Made by a program: the position numbers and the translations under genes. A model generated the notes under the pieces. The model worked only from the letters and a program-made list of their open reading frames with translations. It ran no database searches and was not told the origin of the DNA. From positions 1-46,886 of the forward strand of contig JAJIRX010000928.1 in the NCBI GenBank assembly GCA_023853785.1: a DNA stretch of 46,886 nucleotides, read 5' to 3'. This DNA comes from Psilocybe azurescens (Eukaryota > Basidiomycota > Agaricomycetes > Agaricales > Agrocybaceae). Positions 1 to 13,185 of the stretch are shown one piece after another; position 1 is the stretch's first letter, and the number at the start of each line of letters is the position of its first letter.

Positions 1-850
1 GCCTTGATGAGTAGGACATTCCCAGCACTAATGTCACAGTGAAGGATGCCTTGTTCATAAAGGTTCCTGTGTGCTGAAAGGAGGTTAGAACTGAGGGCAT
101 CTGATGATAAACAATAAAAAGCACAACATTGAAGGGCATTATGAAAGCCAGTGAGCAAATTATAGTCTGACTGATATTCCCACATAGGGTGCCCAAGAGT
201 ACCAAGAAGGAGTCGGTGAAGCACAGGTGTTGTTGGATCATCACCATTGTCAGGTATGGGCTGGAGAACTGCACTCCTCAAATTCTGCACAGTGATTGGG
301 AATCCAGCAACTCCAGGAAATCTAACATCACCATAAAAAATAAATTTAGCCAGACCTATAGGGTAAGGTGACCCTAATTGATAAGTAGATGTCAGATTCT
401 GGTGTCCTTGCACTGCTGCCAAAGCCCGTCCTTTAAGACCAAGTACATCTGTGTCCAAAAATGGGAGGTTGTTGTCATCTAGAAGATATTGTCAAACATG
501 CCAAATGTTGGTCGCATGGCCTAACAGCAAAGGGAAGACCAGATTGGAGGTCCAACAGTGCACCATTTATGTGGATCACTGCTGACTGCAGTCAGAAGGG
601 TAGAAGGATATTTTTCTGTCCAGTGAGGTTTGAGTTTCCTGATCTGCCAACACAGGAACTGTTGGATTGGAACCCAATTCCTCAATTGATTAACAAGTTG
701 AAAGTCAGGCTGCACACAACACAAACCAGGATTTCAGGATTCTCAAACATGTCATGGCTGGGGAGAATGTGTCCCATCTCGATCAAAGATCCCAACACAA
801 AATTCAGTTCCAAGAGACCAAAACCCCAACACAGAACAGCATAAAGGGGC
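1..850 (-). CDS. FunK1-type fungal protein kinase, partial (runs off left edge)
   Basis: The minus strand encodes part of a FunK1 kinase, a fungal-specific family of protein-kinase-like proteins expanded in Agaricomycetes. The clearest piece is the catalytic loop at about 1-60, reading LYEQGILHCDISAGNVLLIK; most kinases have HRD where this has HCD. A 54-nt GT-AG intron lies just upstream of it and joins in phase. Further upstream the stretch from about 180 to 450 is open, and around 650-840 there are segments (FVLGSLIEMG, MFENPEIL, then an EELGSNPT-like run) that match the FunK1 N-lobe layout. At least one frame change is needed near 680 and one more junction near 480. The DFG-containing C-lobe lies beyond the window, so activity cannot be judged. 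The first exon may extend to about 1,440, where an open minus-strand stretch exists, but I cannot join it with confidence. Confidence 0.72.
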
Positions 851-1205
851 GGGCAGACATAAAAAGCCGTGCATAGTCAGCACATTGTATTACAATTGGG
901 GGGGAATTGTGCCGATGTTGACAGCATAGGACCTTGTTTTTGATGGTTTGCCTTCACCAAAACCATCACAATGGCACTATTTCATAGATTTTGGTGCATC
1001 TACCCCTTTGAGCAATAGGTGAAGTCTGGACTGGCACTGGGGAACCCAATGTGTGGGGCTCATCAGCTTTGAGCATACTATTTGTCTTCTTGAACTGACA
1101 AGAACTGTGGGTGGTATCAAATGTTGATATGTAAGAGAACAATGCATCTGCAATAAATAAATGGTTAAGGAAAGAAGGATGTGGAAAAAGCAGCACACTA
1201 GGGGA

Positions 1206-1436
1206 TTATACATCCTTTCTCTTCACATTCCCATGGTTTCCACTTTGCTCCTCCTTGTTTGTGTCAATTGTTGCATCGTATCTCTTCGGATTCAACATGT
1301 CAGATGACTTCCTGGATGCTATTTCCACTAGATTCTTCAGAAGGGCAATATTGTCTGTATTTTGATTGATAAAGGCCATAGTGCATTCCACAACAAACTG
1401 AGGATTGACTTCATCAACACAAATATGCCTGAACAC
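1206..1436 (-). other. Open stretch, possible 5' exon of the FunK1 gene
   Basis: A 76-codon open reading frame rich in polar residues lies upstream of the FunK1 fragment on the same strand. It includes the segment NPQFVVECTMAFINQ and a lysine/glutamate-rich tail. FunK1 proteins have long variable N-termini, so it could be a 5' exon, but no splice pair was found that joins it. It could equally be chance coding potential. Confidence 0.2.
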
Positions 1437-1772
1437 ATTGGGGTCATTGTAGGAAATTTTACTGGTAGGTCAGCCTTGATTGCCTCACAACTGGTAGCAA
1501 TATGAGAATCAGCAGAGTGTTTAGCATATTGGACCACATAAGGCGAGGAGAATCCATTGTGTTCGTCATAATGGTAGCAATTGTTGGAATGAATGGAGTT
1601 GAAAGAGAATTACAAGTCCTATTACAGAGTAATAGACTTGTTCTTTTAACCAGGGACCCCAGCTGTTGTCACAAAATTCTATCTTCAATAACATGATTTA
1701 TTAATGTGATGTGATCTTGTAACATTAAGCATGTGTTGCTCAAAAACATGGCATTTTCAGCTGCTTACTTCC

Positions 1773-1822
1773 GACCGACCGATACAATAACAATAACAAT
1801 AAACAATAATTTTTTTTTTGTG
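1773..1822. repeat. Low-complexity tract (CAATAA-like units and T-run)
   Basis: A tandem of ACAATA/ACAATAA units follows a short ACCG duplication and ends in a run of about nine T. It is a simple-sequence tract with no coding signal. Confidence 0.7.
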
Positions 1823-2864
1823 GCATGTGTTATGATCGCTGATTGGCTGATGTTGATAAATTGATTGATTGGGAAATCAAAAGGGGATAGAAGGCCCAAA
1901 GTGTTTCCTCTTTAGTTAAGGTTTTCATGTGATATTCATATTTAAATCCAGTCATATTTGGCCGCTCAGTTATTTCTGCTTCTATTGGTGGCACGAGGCT
2001 ATAGCCTTAGGCTCAAACATTTTCTTTTATGGTTTGTATTGCATGTGATGGTTGTAGTTGCTCAGTTGATTCCAATTTTTTGCGGCACAGGGCTATAGAG
2101 ACACATGTGGGAAATCTGTTTCTTTTCTTCTCTTTCCTTCCCCATCATTGTTGTCTCCCCATTGCCCTTGGGGTATGTCTGCTCATTTTTCTGCATGTTT
2201 TCTACTGTATTATACTCTTGTTGGTGTTGATATGCAGTCTGTATATCCTTACTCAGCATTACAAAAAGTGACTGAGCACTGCATGATATACACATGAAAT
2301 CTCTTCATTGACATGTTTGTACATTCACAATTTTGAGTGAACAAGGAAACATAGAACTCCAAAAATTATAGATAATAAAGAATATATATACATGAGTGCT
2401 TCAGCAAATTTAGAAGGTATATGACCACCCCTTGCCTTTAAAGTAGCCTTAACATGGATATCCATTGTGAATCAAAATCCTGTGGTGCTTGGTCACTTTT
2501 TGTAATGCCAAGTAGCTGTTTGACCTGACTATAGTTTAGCAGTGTTTTTGGTGCAACATGTTATTAGTCTTTTGTGTCATCTGTCAATAAATTCATATAG
2601 TCCTTACATCTATAACTGGCTTCTGTGTATATTGATAGTATTTTTTACTGCTACTGTCTACAAAAAAATGTAGCATTTGTAAGTCTCATTTCAAGTCTAT
2701 AGTGCTACATGTCAATATGTTATGTTAATTGTAATAGTTGACATGTGTCACCCATGTGGGCACCATTTAGCTGCTGATGAACATGTGTTTCATGCTGTGG
2801 TACATGTTCTTCTCTTCATCAAATACTCTCTTTCTTTTGATGATGATCATCTTCTGCATTGTCT

Positions 2865-3317
2865 TCAGTGAGTCTGCTTCATGTTTCTGATTGGATTTAT
2901 TCTGATATCATTGTATAGTAATACAATTTGTTTCAATGTGAGGCCATGGAAGTTGCCTACCTTCTTTCCTATCAACATCAATGCCTTCAGTACAATGTTT
3001 ATTGATGCAGCATTGTCCTTGTTCTTATATGCTACAAGAACATAGTGGCCCATACTATGTCTCCAATCTCAAATGCTGCTGGTTTGATATGTTTCATGCT
3101 TTTATGCAGTGAATATCTTTTTATAGTGTTTGATATGGTTCTCATCTTGTTCTTTCTTGTTCATTGGCATATTCTTGTAGATAGTCCACCTTGTTATCCA
3201 TGCTGTATATAAAGTCAGTACTATGGAGTCGGTGAGAACACCACACAGATTGACTTCATTGCAAATGGCATCCCAGGTTCTGTGATGCAAATCATTGTTC
3301 TGTGAAGTAGCAAGCAC
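2865..3317 (-). pseudogene. Possible decayed gene fragment of unknown family
   Basis: Two adjacent minus-strand open stretches (3,102-3,317 and 2,865-3,053) can be read in sequence if one frame change is allowed near 3,055. Around the junction lies FEIGDIV followed by LVAYKNKDNA and IVLKALMLIG, a pattern of a short beta-rich segment. It reminds me of small domains found in repeat-associated agaricomycete proteins, but I cannot name the family. Stops on both sides and the AT-rich setting suggest a relic. Confidence 0.2.
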
Positions 3318-3966
3318 TGATGTCTATTGCTTTATATCCTTTGTACAGCTCTGCTTACCATGGGTTGACTCTGATGTTCTCTCCTTCTAGGTAAGTGACT
3401 ATCATTGAGTGTAACTTCTTGACATTGATCATGTTGTTATTGAACAATGGCATGCTTAGTCCAGTTATTCTTACTGCTTGTCAAAGATATCTTGCTCTGT
3501 ATTTTAGGGTGTTTGTATTATATGACCTGCATGGTTTCTCTGGTCAGTATCTGTGTTTTCCTTTGCATTCATCATCACTCATGTAATGTGTACAGGAGGC
3601 AGATCACTGCAGCACATAATACCATGCATATGGAATGTCTCCTCTTCCATCATATCATCTTTGGTTTTCTTGTTACATGCCATGAATGCAGTTGCTCAAT
3701 AAACACTATGTGGTATTTGTCATCCTGTCAACAATGTCTTCAGCTAGTGGATAATGTTTTGTTAATATAATAGCACAAACTTACATTGAATTCTGTCATT
3801 GCAGTTAATTCTTTCACATTGTGCTGTGCATCTGTGTGCACCTGCTCCAATATATAGCCTTGGCCTCTATCAAGTCATAGCTGGGGTCCATGGACTGTGG
3901 TTGTTGTCTTGATATTTGTATTGCTTATGATTCTGTCATGTGTATGTTGCTATATTATATGACACC

Positions 3967-3983
3967 TTTTTTTTTTTTTTTTT
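3967..3983. repeat. Poly-T tract (17 nt)
   Basis: An uninterrupted run of 17 T on the plus strand. It could be the poly-A end of an old retroposed copy on the minus strand, but no matching coding remnant or target-site duplication was recognised. Confidence 0.6.
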
Positions 3984-5888
3984 AACCTCTTCCTTACCTT
4001 GAACAATGAAACTTGGTATCTTCAAATTTGATATTATGTCCTCAGCATTTGACTATATTCTTTATGTTCTGTAATATCTTGTGTCTGTTTTGTATCTCTT
4101 TTTTTTCTGTCTCTTTGGACTTTGATATATTGTTTGCTCCAATAATTGAATAGGCATTTAGGCAGGTAAACTGCTTTTTTCTGTAATGTTTGGTTGTGCC
4201 TAACAAGAATGTTTGTCAGTGTTCCAGCATATTTTGAGATCTGTATAGTCCTATTGCTGTGACCTGTAACTTTAATGTGTTATATTGCTACTAATGATAC
4301 CATTTGCCAAGAACAAATACAATCAATAACCAGTCTGTTTCTTTTCTAAGTCGATGGCTGCTATAGTGATGGAGCCAGAAATACAAAAGGAGACAGCAGT
4401 GGTGTTGACAGAAAATGTGGTGTGCATGAGGATGCATTGGCTGCCTGTCAGTGTGGTAGGAATACATTGAGAGAACTCTACTAATCTGAAGTCCCAAATG
4501 TTTCAAAATTCTCCAGGTATTGTAATAAAGAAGCAGCCAATGCTGCAAAAACTGAGCCAATGTTTAATAGAATCCTATTATTGCATAATAGAACTCTTAT
4601 CTTTAGTCTGAGAATTCTCTTGCTCAGTAGAACACATGAAAATGTATAGAGCTGTTTGAAATTGAAGCAAGTCGTATTGTAATGAAGAGTTATTGGTGGA
4701 GACAAAAAGAAAGAACTTAAACTTACTCAAGAATTCAATCCTTTTATTTACAATGGTAGTTCATAAGCCCATCTGATAAGCTTTGCATGCACTCTGAATT
4801 GTGTTCTCTGTGTGATTCAGAGTTTGACTCTTTCTCTCACACACATCAATTACTTACATCACTTTTGCTAATTCCTTTTAACTCACTCCCCACTTACTAA
4901 TTTTTCCCTTTGTTAGGATGTATAGTTCATAAAATATATCCCACCAAACTAATCACATCCTTTGGACATACCTATGACTGTCTGCTGTTTAACTGCTTGT
5001 CTGATTATTTGACTTATTCCCTTTTAGGTAAGTTTGATGTTCTGTTTGCATCTAAGGCTGACAGAGATGGATTCAACAATTTAGTACCATTGATAACATA
5101 AGAAATAACAATTATGTAATATATTTTTCTATAGGTTCTGGTACAAATACTATAATTGCCAATGCTGATGCTCAAAGAATACAGTACTCATGGCCGAAAA
5201 AATTGTCACAGCCAAAAAGCCTTCCTTTGATGATATTTCAACCAGTTTTATTGATATATATATGAGACTTGGTCTAATTTAGAAACTATATCTAATATTT
5301 AATAATCCGCAGAAATATCTCTAAAATGTTAACGTCACAGACCTCTAGAAGTAAATCACAAAAGATAAGAAATTTAATAATATCACAATTACACAAGAGA
5401 AGAGAATCTCAGACCTTATGTTTCTTAAGAAGAAATGCTTGACTAGATGTTCTCTATAATCTGATAAAATTTCAGCTTCAACAGAGTTGTCTTTGTCGAG
5501 CTAGGTTTTTCATCTGCTCAAAAAACATACCAAAAATAGAAAGAGGAGACATTTCCAAAAATTTTAATGAGGCCATTCAAATGCATCCAGAAATTGGTCC
5601 ATATCCACCTAAGAAAGTATCCTTTCATTTTCACCACATTTTGAGATATCTGGCATCTTGTAGCCCACGGTTACTTTTTTTCGTACAAGTATAAAAATAA
5701 AAAAGGACTCGTAATGCCGGGCAAAGCCTCGGCCCACAATACAAGTGATTGTGGGAGCAGGCAAGTGCGATTTAGTTGATGGCTCGTGACTATGCTGTAT
5801 GTGACAGAAGTGACAACCAGGACTTCGTTCTGGGTCCAAGGTACGCTAAAGCATTCAAATGAAGATACACAATACATAAGGTCAACAA

Positions 5889-8800
5889 TTAAGCATTCGA
5901 ACTAGCTTTGGCCTTCGCTGCCAACTCTAGTTCCTTAAAAGATCCACTCTTCAGGCACATATTCCTGAATATTCCATCTTCCTTGTTAATAAGATTCCAG
6001 GGGTATCAAATTCGACGATCTACAATTACGGTTAGCCTATAGATCAATCGAGAGGAGAGGTTGTTCGCACCTGTCCTTTGTCCAAGACAATCAGACGGTC
6101 GTAGTCAATGACAGTACGAAGACGATGCGCAACTAAAGAGATAAATTACTAATTGGAACAGAGTTGCAAGGAGAGAGAAATACCTGTCAGAAGAAGAGAA
6201 TCGGTAAACTCTTCACGAATCGTGGCTTGATTTTAGCGTCAGTAGCAAAATCAATGCTACTGGTTGCTTCATCCAGCACGATGATGGAGCTTCGACGAAG
6301 CAGAGCACGTGCCATGGCAATCAATTGTCTCTGACCCTGCGAGAAGTTTGTTCCTCCTGCAGATACTTTAGTGTCAAGCGATACAGATGCCTTGGAGTCG
6401 ACGTTGGTCGATGCTGCCGATATGGTTTCGATAGTACTTTCTCGATAGAGAGCAGTGGGTGTTGAAGGTCTTGTTGGATTTCGAGATGAAGAAGCGCTCT
6501 GATCTCTGGACGATTGCAGCGATAGATGTGGGCTGTCTGTAATCATGTGTACCCTACGCAGTACGTCGAGACATTCGGCATCAGTGTGATCACCTGGCAA
6601 GTCATTAGACGATTAATATCTTCGAAATTTCCTGGGACGTACCAAATGGATCAAGATTGTCTCGTAACGTTCCTGAAAATAGTGTCGCATCCTACACACG
6701 ATAAGCAGTTTTTACGGGTGCAGTATACTACAACTTACTTGAGGAATGAATGTCTATAGAAGCTATGGATTAGGACAGTCCGATGAATGCGACACGAGTC
6801 ACTTACTAATCGCGATCGCAAGTCGTGGATTCCAATAGTCGAGATGTCAATTCCGTCAATCAAGATGCGACCAGTTGTAGGATCAACCTATCGAAAGGTT
6901 ATTTAGGACATCAGCAAGGTGTGCAATACCGAAAACTCACAAATCTAAGAATACTCATGGCAAGCGTCGATTTTCCGCTTCCTGTAGAGCACAGAATAAG
7001 AATGGGATAATTATAAAGAAAAAGAGTCAACAACGAACCGGTGCGGCCCAAAGGCCGACTCTTTCTCCAGCCCTCAAAGAGAAAGAAACGCCATGTAGAA
7101 CGGCAGGTAGATCAGGAGCATATTTGATTTCCAAATCTTCAACCACGATGAGCGAGTCGTTATTAGAGCTTGAAGGCCAGTATGCGGGGGCGCGGTTGGA
7201 TTCTATCACCGCAGGTGGTTCTTGAGGCAGGTCGAGGCTTGTCAGGCTGTCAGTACATGCATATTGATCAAGATAAGTGGTAGCATACTATTCAACGATA
7301 CGTTCAACAGAGCTATTCAAAGAATTAGTGTTCATTTTGTTTTGGTACATTGTCAGCTTACTTGAGATCCAGTTCAAGAGCTGTAAGCCCATTTAAGTGT
7401 GGTCAATGGATAGGGAATTATCGAGAAAAACTCACCAGTCCAGAATCGGCAAGCCCAGTAAACTATTTGATCACGAATTAGATTTATTAAAACAGGGACT
7501 AAAAGTACATGAGACAAACCTGAAGAAGTGAAAGCCATCGCGCTCGTGATACAGAGACCGGCAAGACCAGCACCATTTGCAAGCGTAGCGATAGAGAATA
7601 GGGTAGTGACCAAGACCGAAAGAGCACCCAGAGCGTCAAAATTGAGTAAAAGCCATCGATTGGTCATCCAGAATGTATACCACATCTTTAGACATGTTTC
7701 AGCAAGCAGGTCATATAAAACTTAGAGAAGGTCGCTTACCTTGGTGGTGATATCAATCTTCTTGTGCAGGTTATCAAGGAATCGCTTTTCGGCTGAGAAA
7801 GCTCTGACAGTGACAATTCCCTCAAGCAATTCCCCAAAGTCTGAGAAGATGGGCGATCTCGAGTTGGATTCCATTCTTCGGAGATCTCGTCCAGTGTTGA
7901 GATACCCGATGGCCAGCGAGCGATATGCAAAACCAATGAAGATGGCAGGAATGACGAAGTACGGGAAGACGACACTAGTTGGGAAGAAGTAATTAGAAAA
8001 AGTTGAATCAGACCCAGAGATATGAACTAACGCGACAGTGATGATAGCAGCAAAGAAACCCATGAGAGATGAGTTGACAGCTTGGAGAGAGCCAGCAAGA
8101 GAGGAATCGATTGTTTCCACGTCCTTTCCAAATCGATTAAGCATGCGACCTGATTAGAGAAGTGAGGATATGAAAATATGAAAAGGCAACAGCAAAAAGG
8201 TTTACCCTGTGGAGTAGTATCGTGGAATCGAAAGGTCGCTCGAACGACGGTCACCAGAAGTTGTCTAAAGACAAATTGACCTCAATAATCCATTCACATA
8301 GATAATTATAAATAAACATACTTGAAGAGAATGCGAGAGGCTCGCAATGCACCAGTATACTGAACCGTCACAGAAATAATACTTGCTAGCGCAGTCGCCA
8401 TTCCGATGGCAGCATAAATTCCGATGTAAAGAGAGGATGTTCAGAAGCATTTGGCCACTGAACACCAAACATGCCTCTTGGAGCAGTCAGGCTCTCGTAG
8501 GTATGGAAATGCTGATGGTTCATGGCGAAACCATCCATGGGTAGTTCGTGCTCAACGGTGGCGAACGAACGGAACTCATAGAAAGCTGGGGAACTCTCAT
8601 TTCCTGTCTTGTAGGCTTCACCCCAAGTCTAAGAAAACTTGTTAGCATTACGCACTTCTGAAAATATAGGGAATGTTAACCTTGATCCAGAGTTTCTCAG
8701 AAATACCCAGAAATTGAACCAGGACAATGATCAAGGCTAAGAATGCCCATGTCCAGTACGATCTAAGAAAGGATAAATCAACACTCTTCAAACATTACAA

Positions 8801-11800
8801 AGAGTGCAAATATAACGCACGACGCCTTGAGGTAACTCTTATAGATCGACCACTTGACCCCTCCAGTCTCTCTGTGCTCGTCTTTAATGAGTTTCCTGGG
8901 TTTCTTAGCAGCCTCGGCCGACTTCGACGGGTCGTCAAGGGTTTCTTCTATTGCAGCGGCGTCCGCTTCAATGGCCTCTTCCTTGTGCGCATCAACAGAG
9001 GCATCGAGTTTGATTTCTTCTAGGACACCTTGCTCCCGAAGTTCCTTCACGGTACCTTGAGTATCAATCCGGCCGTCCAGCATTCGTACAAGATAGTGTG
9101 CGCCCGGAAGAACGAGCTCAACGTGATGCGTCACGAGTACCTAACCCAAGGAATAAGAATCTTTTAGGTGTCCTTTGTAGAGATGAGATATACTTACAAC
9201 AGTCCTATTAGCCAAAAGAGGGCCACGGAGTAATTTCTCATAAAGGAACCTTGACGTATGACTGTCGACGGCGCTGAGGGGGTCATCCAGAAGAACATAT
9301 TTAGTTCGTGCGTAAACTGCCCGGGCGAGAGCGACTCTAGCTTTCTGTCCTCCTGATAAGCTCACACCTCTGATCGTGTATAAGTAAAGGCTTTATAACA
9401 AAATAAATAGAAAGTTGTAGATAACAAACCTTGCTCCGATCTCTGTCGCATCGCCATCCTCTAACATCTTCAAATCTGGTCTGAGAGCGCAGCAATCAAC
9501 AACCATATTATATCGTGCTTCATCGTATGGATAACCAAAGAGAATATTATCTTTAATCGATTGATGTCTCAGCCAAGGCGATTGAGCGGCATATGATATG
9601 CAATGCATAAGCCCATTATCGTCGACGCGCGAAGGCTCTTTTGCCATAATGATGCGTCCATTCGTAAGGGTCAATTCACCAAGAACCGCAAGCTGCGATA
9701 ACGATGTCAAAAAAGATCTTCAAGAAAAAGAACGAGGTGACGCTTACGAGTAAAGCAGTCTTCCCAGAGGCAGTCGGCCCTGTAACGACTGTCAATTGGC
9801 CCGAAGGGAACAGTACGGATATATCTCGCAGCTCGAAAACCCGATCTTGCGGCTCGGCAACGCTTCTTTCAGAGGCATTGTCGTCGACCGTTGTGCTGGC
9901 GTCATCGGCGTTGACGTCCGCAGCAGTAGGTGCTGATGCTGATGTGCCGTTGCTCTTGCCCTTATCTTTATCTGCCGCTTCTGTGATTTCATTCCATTTG
10001 AAAGATGCGTTTTCGAGACCTAGGCCTTCATCGTCTGCGCCTGGCAGCAGTGGCTCGGAATAATCCTTTTAAGTGAAGAAACTTGATCAGTGACTTCGTC
10101 TTCGTCGAGATAAACAGCTATCCTATTCAGTGCAACACCGGTCTGTTAAGGTCGAAAATATCAGGAGAGTTGACGCAATATAACAGTATTCTACCAACCT
10201 GCAGGATTTGGACAATCCATGTCGGAATAACATTCAAAGGAGCCCTGATATGCGTGAGTCGCATACGACACTTAAAGTCAATTTATCTTACCTGACCATG
10301 TTGAACAACGCTATTGCCTATGAGATATGTACAATCAGTGACTAGCATAGGCTAAAATAACAGCAACTGACCGTAAATGCAGTACTGATAGTCAGTTCAT
10401 TGCCTTGCAGAACATATGCCAGAAATGATATGATCGAAACCAGGATGGGTGCAGTGGTCCAGAGAAGTCCGAACAAAATCGAATTAATACGAGCTGAGAG
10501 TTTCTGATCAGCATGACCAACGGCTAAAGACCGTCTTCGTGTAACTTCACCTTTAATCATCCACTTCATTTCAAATCCTCGGGCATCCAATGCCTTGCCA
10601 ATCCAGCGTTCCTCCCATGCGAAGAATTTGATGAATTTGACCTGTTCATAAATTATCGGTGCGTGTTTCGATCAATAAACAGAAGAAGCCTACTGCGCCA
10701 ATCAGTTCATTGAGAACGCCCATGCGCTTATCCCGTGCAGCAAGTACACCTTTCTGAATTCTGATACTTCGGCGGGCAATGAAGCTATTGAGAGGCCATC
10801 CGATAAGCAAGACAACGAAACCAGCGAAGGCGCTTAGACCGAGTAACCTGGAATTATACATCAGCAACGTATTACGATCCTAGAAGATAAATATACTAAC
10901 TGATATAGAAATATACCGGCTATAATAATCTCAAAGGGAGCTAAAAGAGAAGGCTTGAAAACAGAACGGAAAGGCTTGTTGGATGGCACATACCTCCATA
11001 TATGAAGTATAAAGCAGAGGTAGTTTGGGAAATCTACTGTGAATATTAGAACATGTTTGTTATCGAAAGATTTGATTCGTACCCGATTGGCGTCTCCAGC
11101 CATAAGATTGACAATTTTTCCAACATCGGCCCCGGCTTTTGGGTCGTCTGCTTTGGCAGCCTTTTTCTTTTTCTTCTTTCTTCTTCGCCTTGCTTTTGCC
11201 TTTGAGTAACATCAGACTCTCGAAGGATGTAGAACATGCTCGTGGAACGCACGCTTGGATTCTTTCGTCTCTACGCCATTTGGCACGGGTTCCGTAACCT
11301 CTTCCTCCTTTTTATCCTTGTTGACAACTCCCGAAAAATCTTTACGTTTAAGTGCCTTGTCGTAAATTGCCGCCATGAGCTCCGAGCGAATCCGAGTGGC
11401 GGCTCGTCGGCCAAACCACAGATGTTGAACATCAGCTTGTGCCTAATGTGATATGTATTATTAGTTAGAATTCCAGGTGAACAAGACGGAGATATACCTT
11501 GAAAATGGAGCACGAAAACGCGAGGAAGGCATAGATATAAGCCCTCGTACGACTTTCTGGCGTGGGATCCTCCAAGTCAATTAAGTCTAGAATTCGTCTA
11601 GGAGACCGTGTTATAAGAACTCGCGACAAATATTTAACTTTCATACATACTTGAGAAAAAAGGCCCAGCGTAATTGAACACCACACTGACAAATGTCAGG
11701 GAGAAATCCAAACTGCGGAAGTACGTGAGAAAAATTGTGGCCATACGGCCGGGTGACTGACATGAGATCCAACGAATTTGCTGCCCATATGCGGCGAAGC

Positions 11801-12824
11801 AGAGTGGAACGGCTATGAAAGTGACAAATATGATTTGACTTGAAGCATGAGAAGAGGGGATGCCACGTACGCGATCGCGCTGAACTTGACAAAGATAGGT
11901 CTGGATTGCATTGTTGGGCTCATGTCCCAGACATCCTTTTCGTCGAGAGTCGTGTTTGTTCCCTGAGATACAGGTGAGTTGTTGGATGGTTAATGAGTAA
12001 TAAAAGGACAAACGCGTTCAACAAGAGGATGAACCCAATGGAATGTGATCCATCCCCATAAATTGGTGTAGTCCTCTGGCGAGACGGAATACCCCTTCAA
12101 TAAATTAGATTATGTCCTTACTGTAATAAAAATCACTCACAATTTCCTTCGGGTCAACGCGATTGCTCGGAAGTGCAAGAGGCATCGTCACAGTGATGGC
12201 TAATAGGAGAAGAATCGAAAGCAAGTTGGCAAGTAAACCAAACAGGGCAACATTAGATGGTAGTGGTGCTCCCAGAACGCGATTATCGAACAAAGCTCCT
12301 CCGAACTGGAGTACTGCGGTTGATAGCAAGATCAAATATAGAGTAAACATGTCGGTAGGGGCAGTTGCTGGCGGGAAAATAATTGGTCGAACAACGGTAT
12401 ATAGCCAGGACGCCGCTGCAAGAAACGAAAACATTCCTGCCCATATATCTGTGACATCATTATAGATGAGGTACGATCCATGAGCGACCCAGCAAAAGCT
12501 CTGAATGATTCCAACGAATACAAACGCCACAGTGCGCCAGAGTGGGACAAATTTGGTCACTTCCAGCACAATCTCCGTGTCATCTCCATCAAATGTCTTG
12601 TCCCCCGTAGCAGAAGTGATATCGATGGCCTCTGCTTCGTGTAATGTCAGATAGGTCTTGAAGGGAGCACCTAAGATGTGCAATATCCGTCGAGCTGGTT
12701 GTGGTACAGGTATTGTGGACAAACACAATGCGAAAACGAACGCTGCAGGAAGAAAAGCGCTCCATGAGGCCCGTACGCACGAACTACTAAAGTCCAGAGG
12801 CCCATAGTCCCCACAGAGACCCAT
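5889..12824 (-). CDS. ABCC-type (MRP/multidrug resistance-associated) ABC transporter, copy 1
   Basis: A full ABC exporter of the ABCC family, which moves organic anions, conjugates or drugs across a membrane using ATP. The start at 12,824 (MGLC...) matches the start of copy 2. An N-terminal hydrophobic TMD0-like block of about 228 residues is followed by TMD1, NBD1, TMD2 and NBD2, about 1,600-1,700 residues after removing some 20 or more short introns. NBD1 has Walker A GPTASGKT (9,757-9,780), signature LSGGQK (about 9,342-9,359) and Walker [11 protein letters not shown], with Asp instead of the catalytic Glu, as is normal in ABCC NBD1. NBD2 has signature FSQGQRQ (about 6,325-6,345) and Walker [13 protein letters not shown] (about 6,250-6,285). 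Its Walker A is split by an intron. The protein ends [11 protein letters not shown] at 5,889. Single-base frame breaks occur at 7,050-7,052, just before the NBD2 P-loop, and near 6,229. The substrate cannot be told from sequence. Confidence 0.93.
9757..9780 (-). other. Walker A of ABCC copy 1 NBD1
   Basis: Encodes GPTASGKT, preceded by a beta strand (TVVT) and followed by ALLV and an intron donor. The same residues and the same following intron occur in copy 2 at 21,296-21,319. Confidence 0.9.
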
Positions 12825-13185
12825 TTCACGTCCAAAGCCTATGGACTGTGGTAAAAGGTTGGAGAAATTGGTTTCCGGCAGTCGGGTTAGTTTAGCTTGG
12901 CGATAGCTAATAAATTATTTATTAAAATGCTTTTCCGTTGCGGCTAATTCCGAACCTATCGCAATGTTTGAGTTACTTAGCAACATAGCCAAAACGCCTC
13001 ACTTTGACCTATCTTTGTCTCCCAAATTTCTTCGGCTTTCTTTAACTTTAACCGTTCTCTGAATAGGCTATATTCACAACTTTTGACGGGAAGCTCAAAA
13101 CATATTCTATGCGACGCAACTCATGAAGTACTCCTAATAGCAAACGACAGAATTCCAAAGGAAAGATTCCTGTAAGAAGTGGAAG
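12825..13185. other. Intergenic, 5' region of ABCC copy 1
   Basis: About 360 nt between the start codon of ABCC copy 1 and the stop codon of the upstream helix-rich gene, both on the minus strand. It must hold the promoter of the transporter. No clear TATA element or inverted repeat was seen. Confidence 0.5.

Larger units (their letters stand above)
850..5888. other. AT-rich gene-poor region with decayed relics
   Basis: About 5 kb without any gene I can support. Open stretches are short, in both strands, and interrupted by stops. The base composition is visibly richer in A and T than the transporter genes to the right. The only weak protein-like signal is on the minus strand at 2,865-3,317. 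The rest (1,500-2,860 and 3,320-5,880) shows no recognisable motif, no terminal repeats and no tRNA-like structure. This is probably old, mutated repeat or intergenic DNA next to the FunK1 copy. Confidence 0.55.

Noticed and set aside
461..844. Plus-strand 127-codon frame
   Set aside because: The minus strand in the same region encodes recognisable FunK1 segments, so the plus-strand frame is a shadow.
2029..2295. Hydrophobic plus-strand frame resembling a membrane protein
   Set aside because: The hydrophobicity follows from T-rich sequence; there are no neighbouring exons, and the opposite strand is equally open.
9704..10063. Plus-strand 119-codon Ala/Ser-rich frame
   Set aside because: Antisense to the ABCC copy 1 NBD1 exon that contains the Walker A motif; low-complexity shadow.
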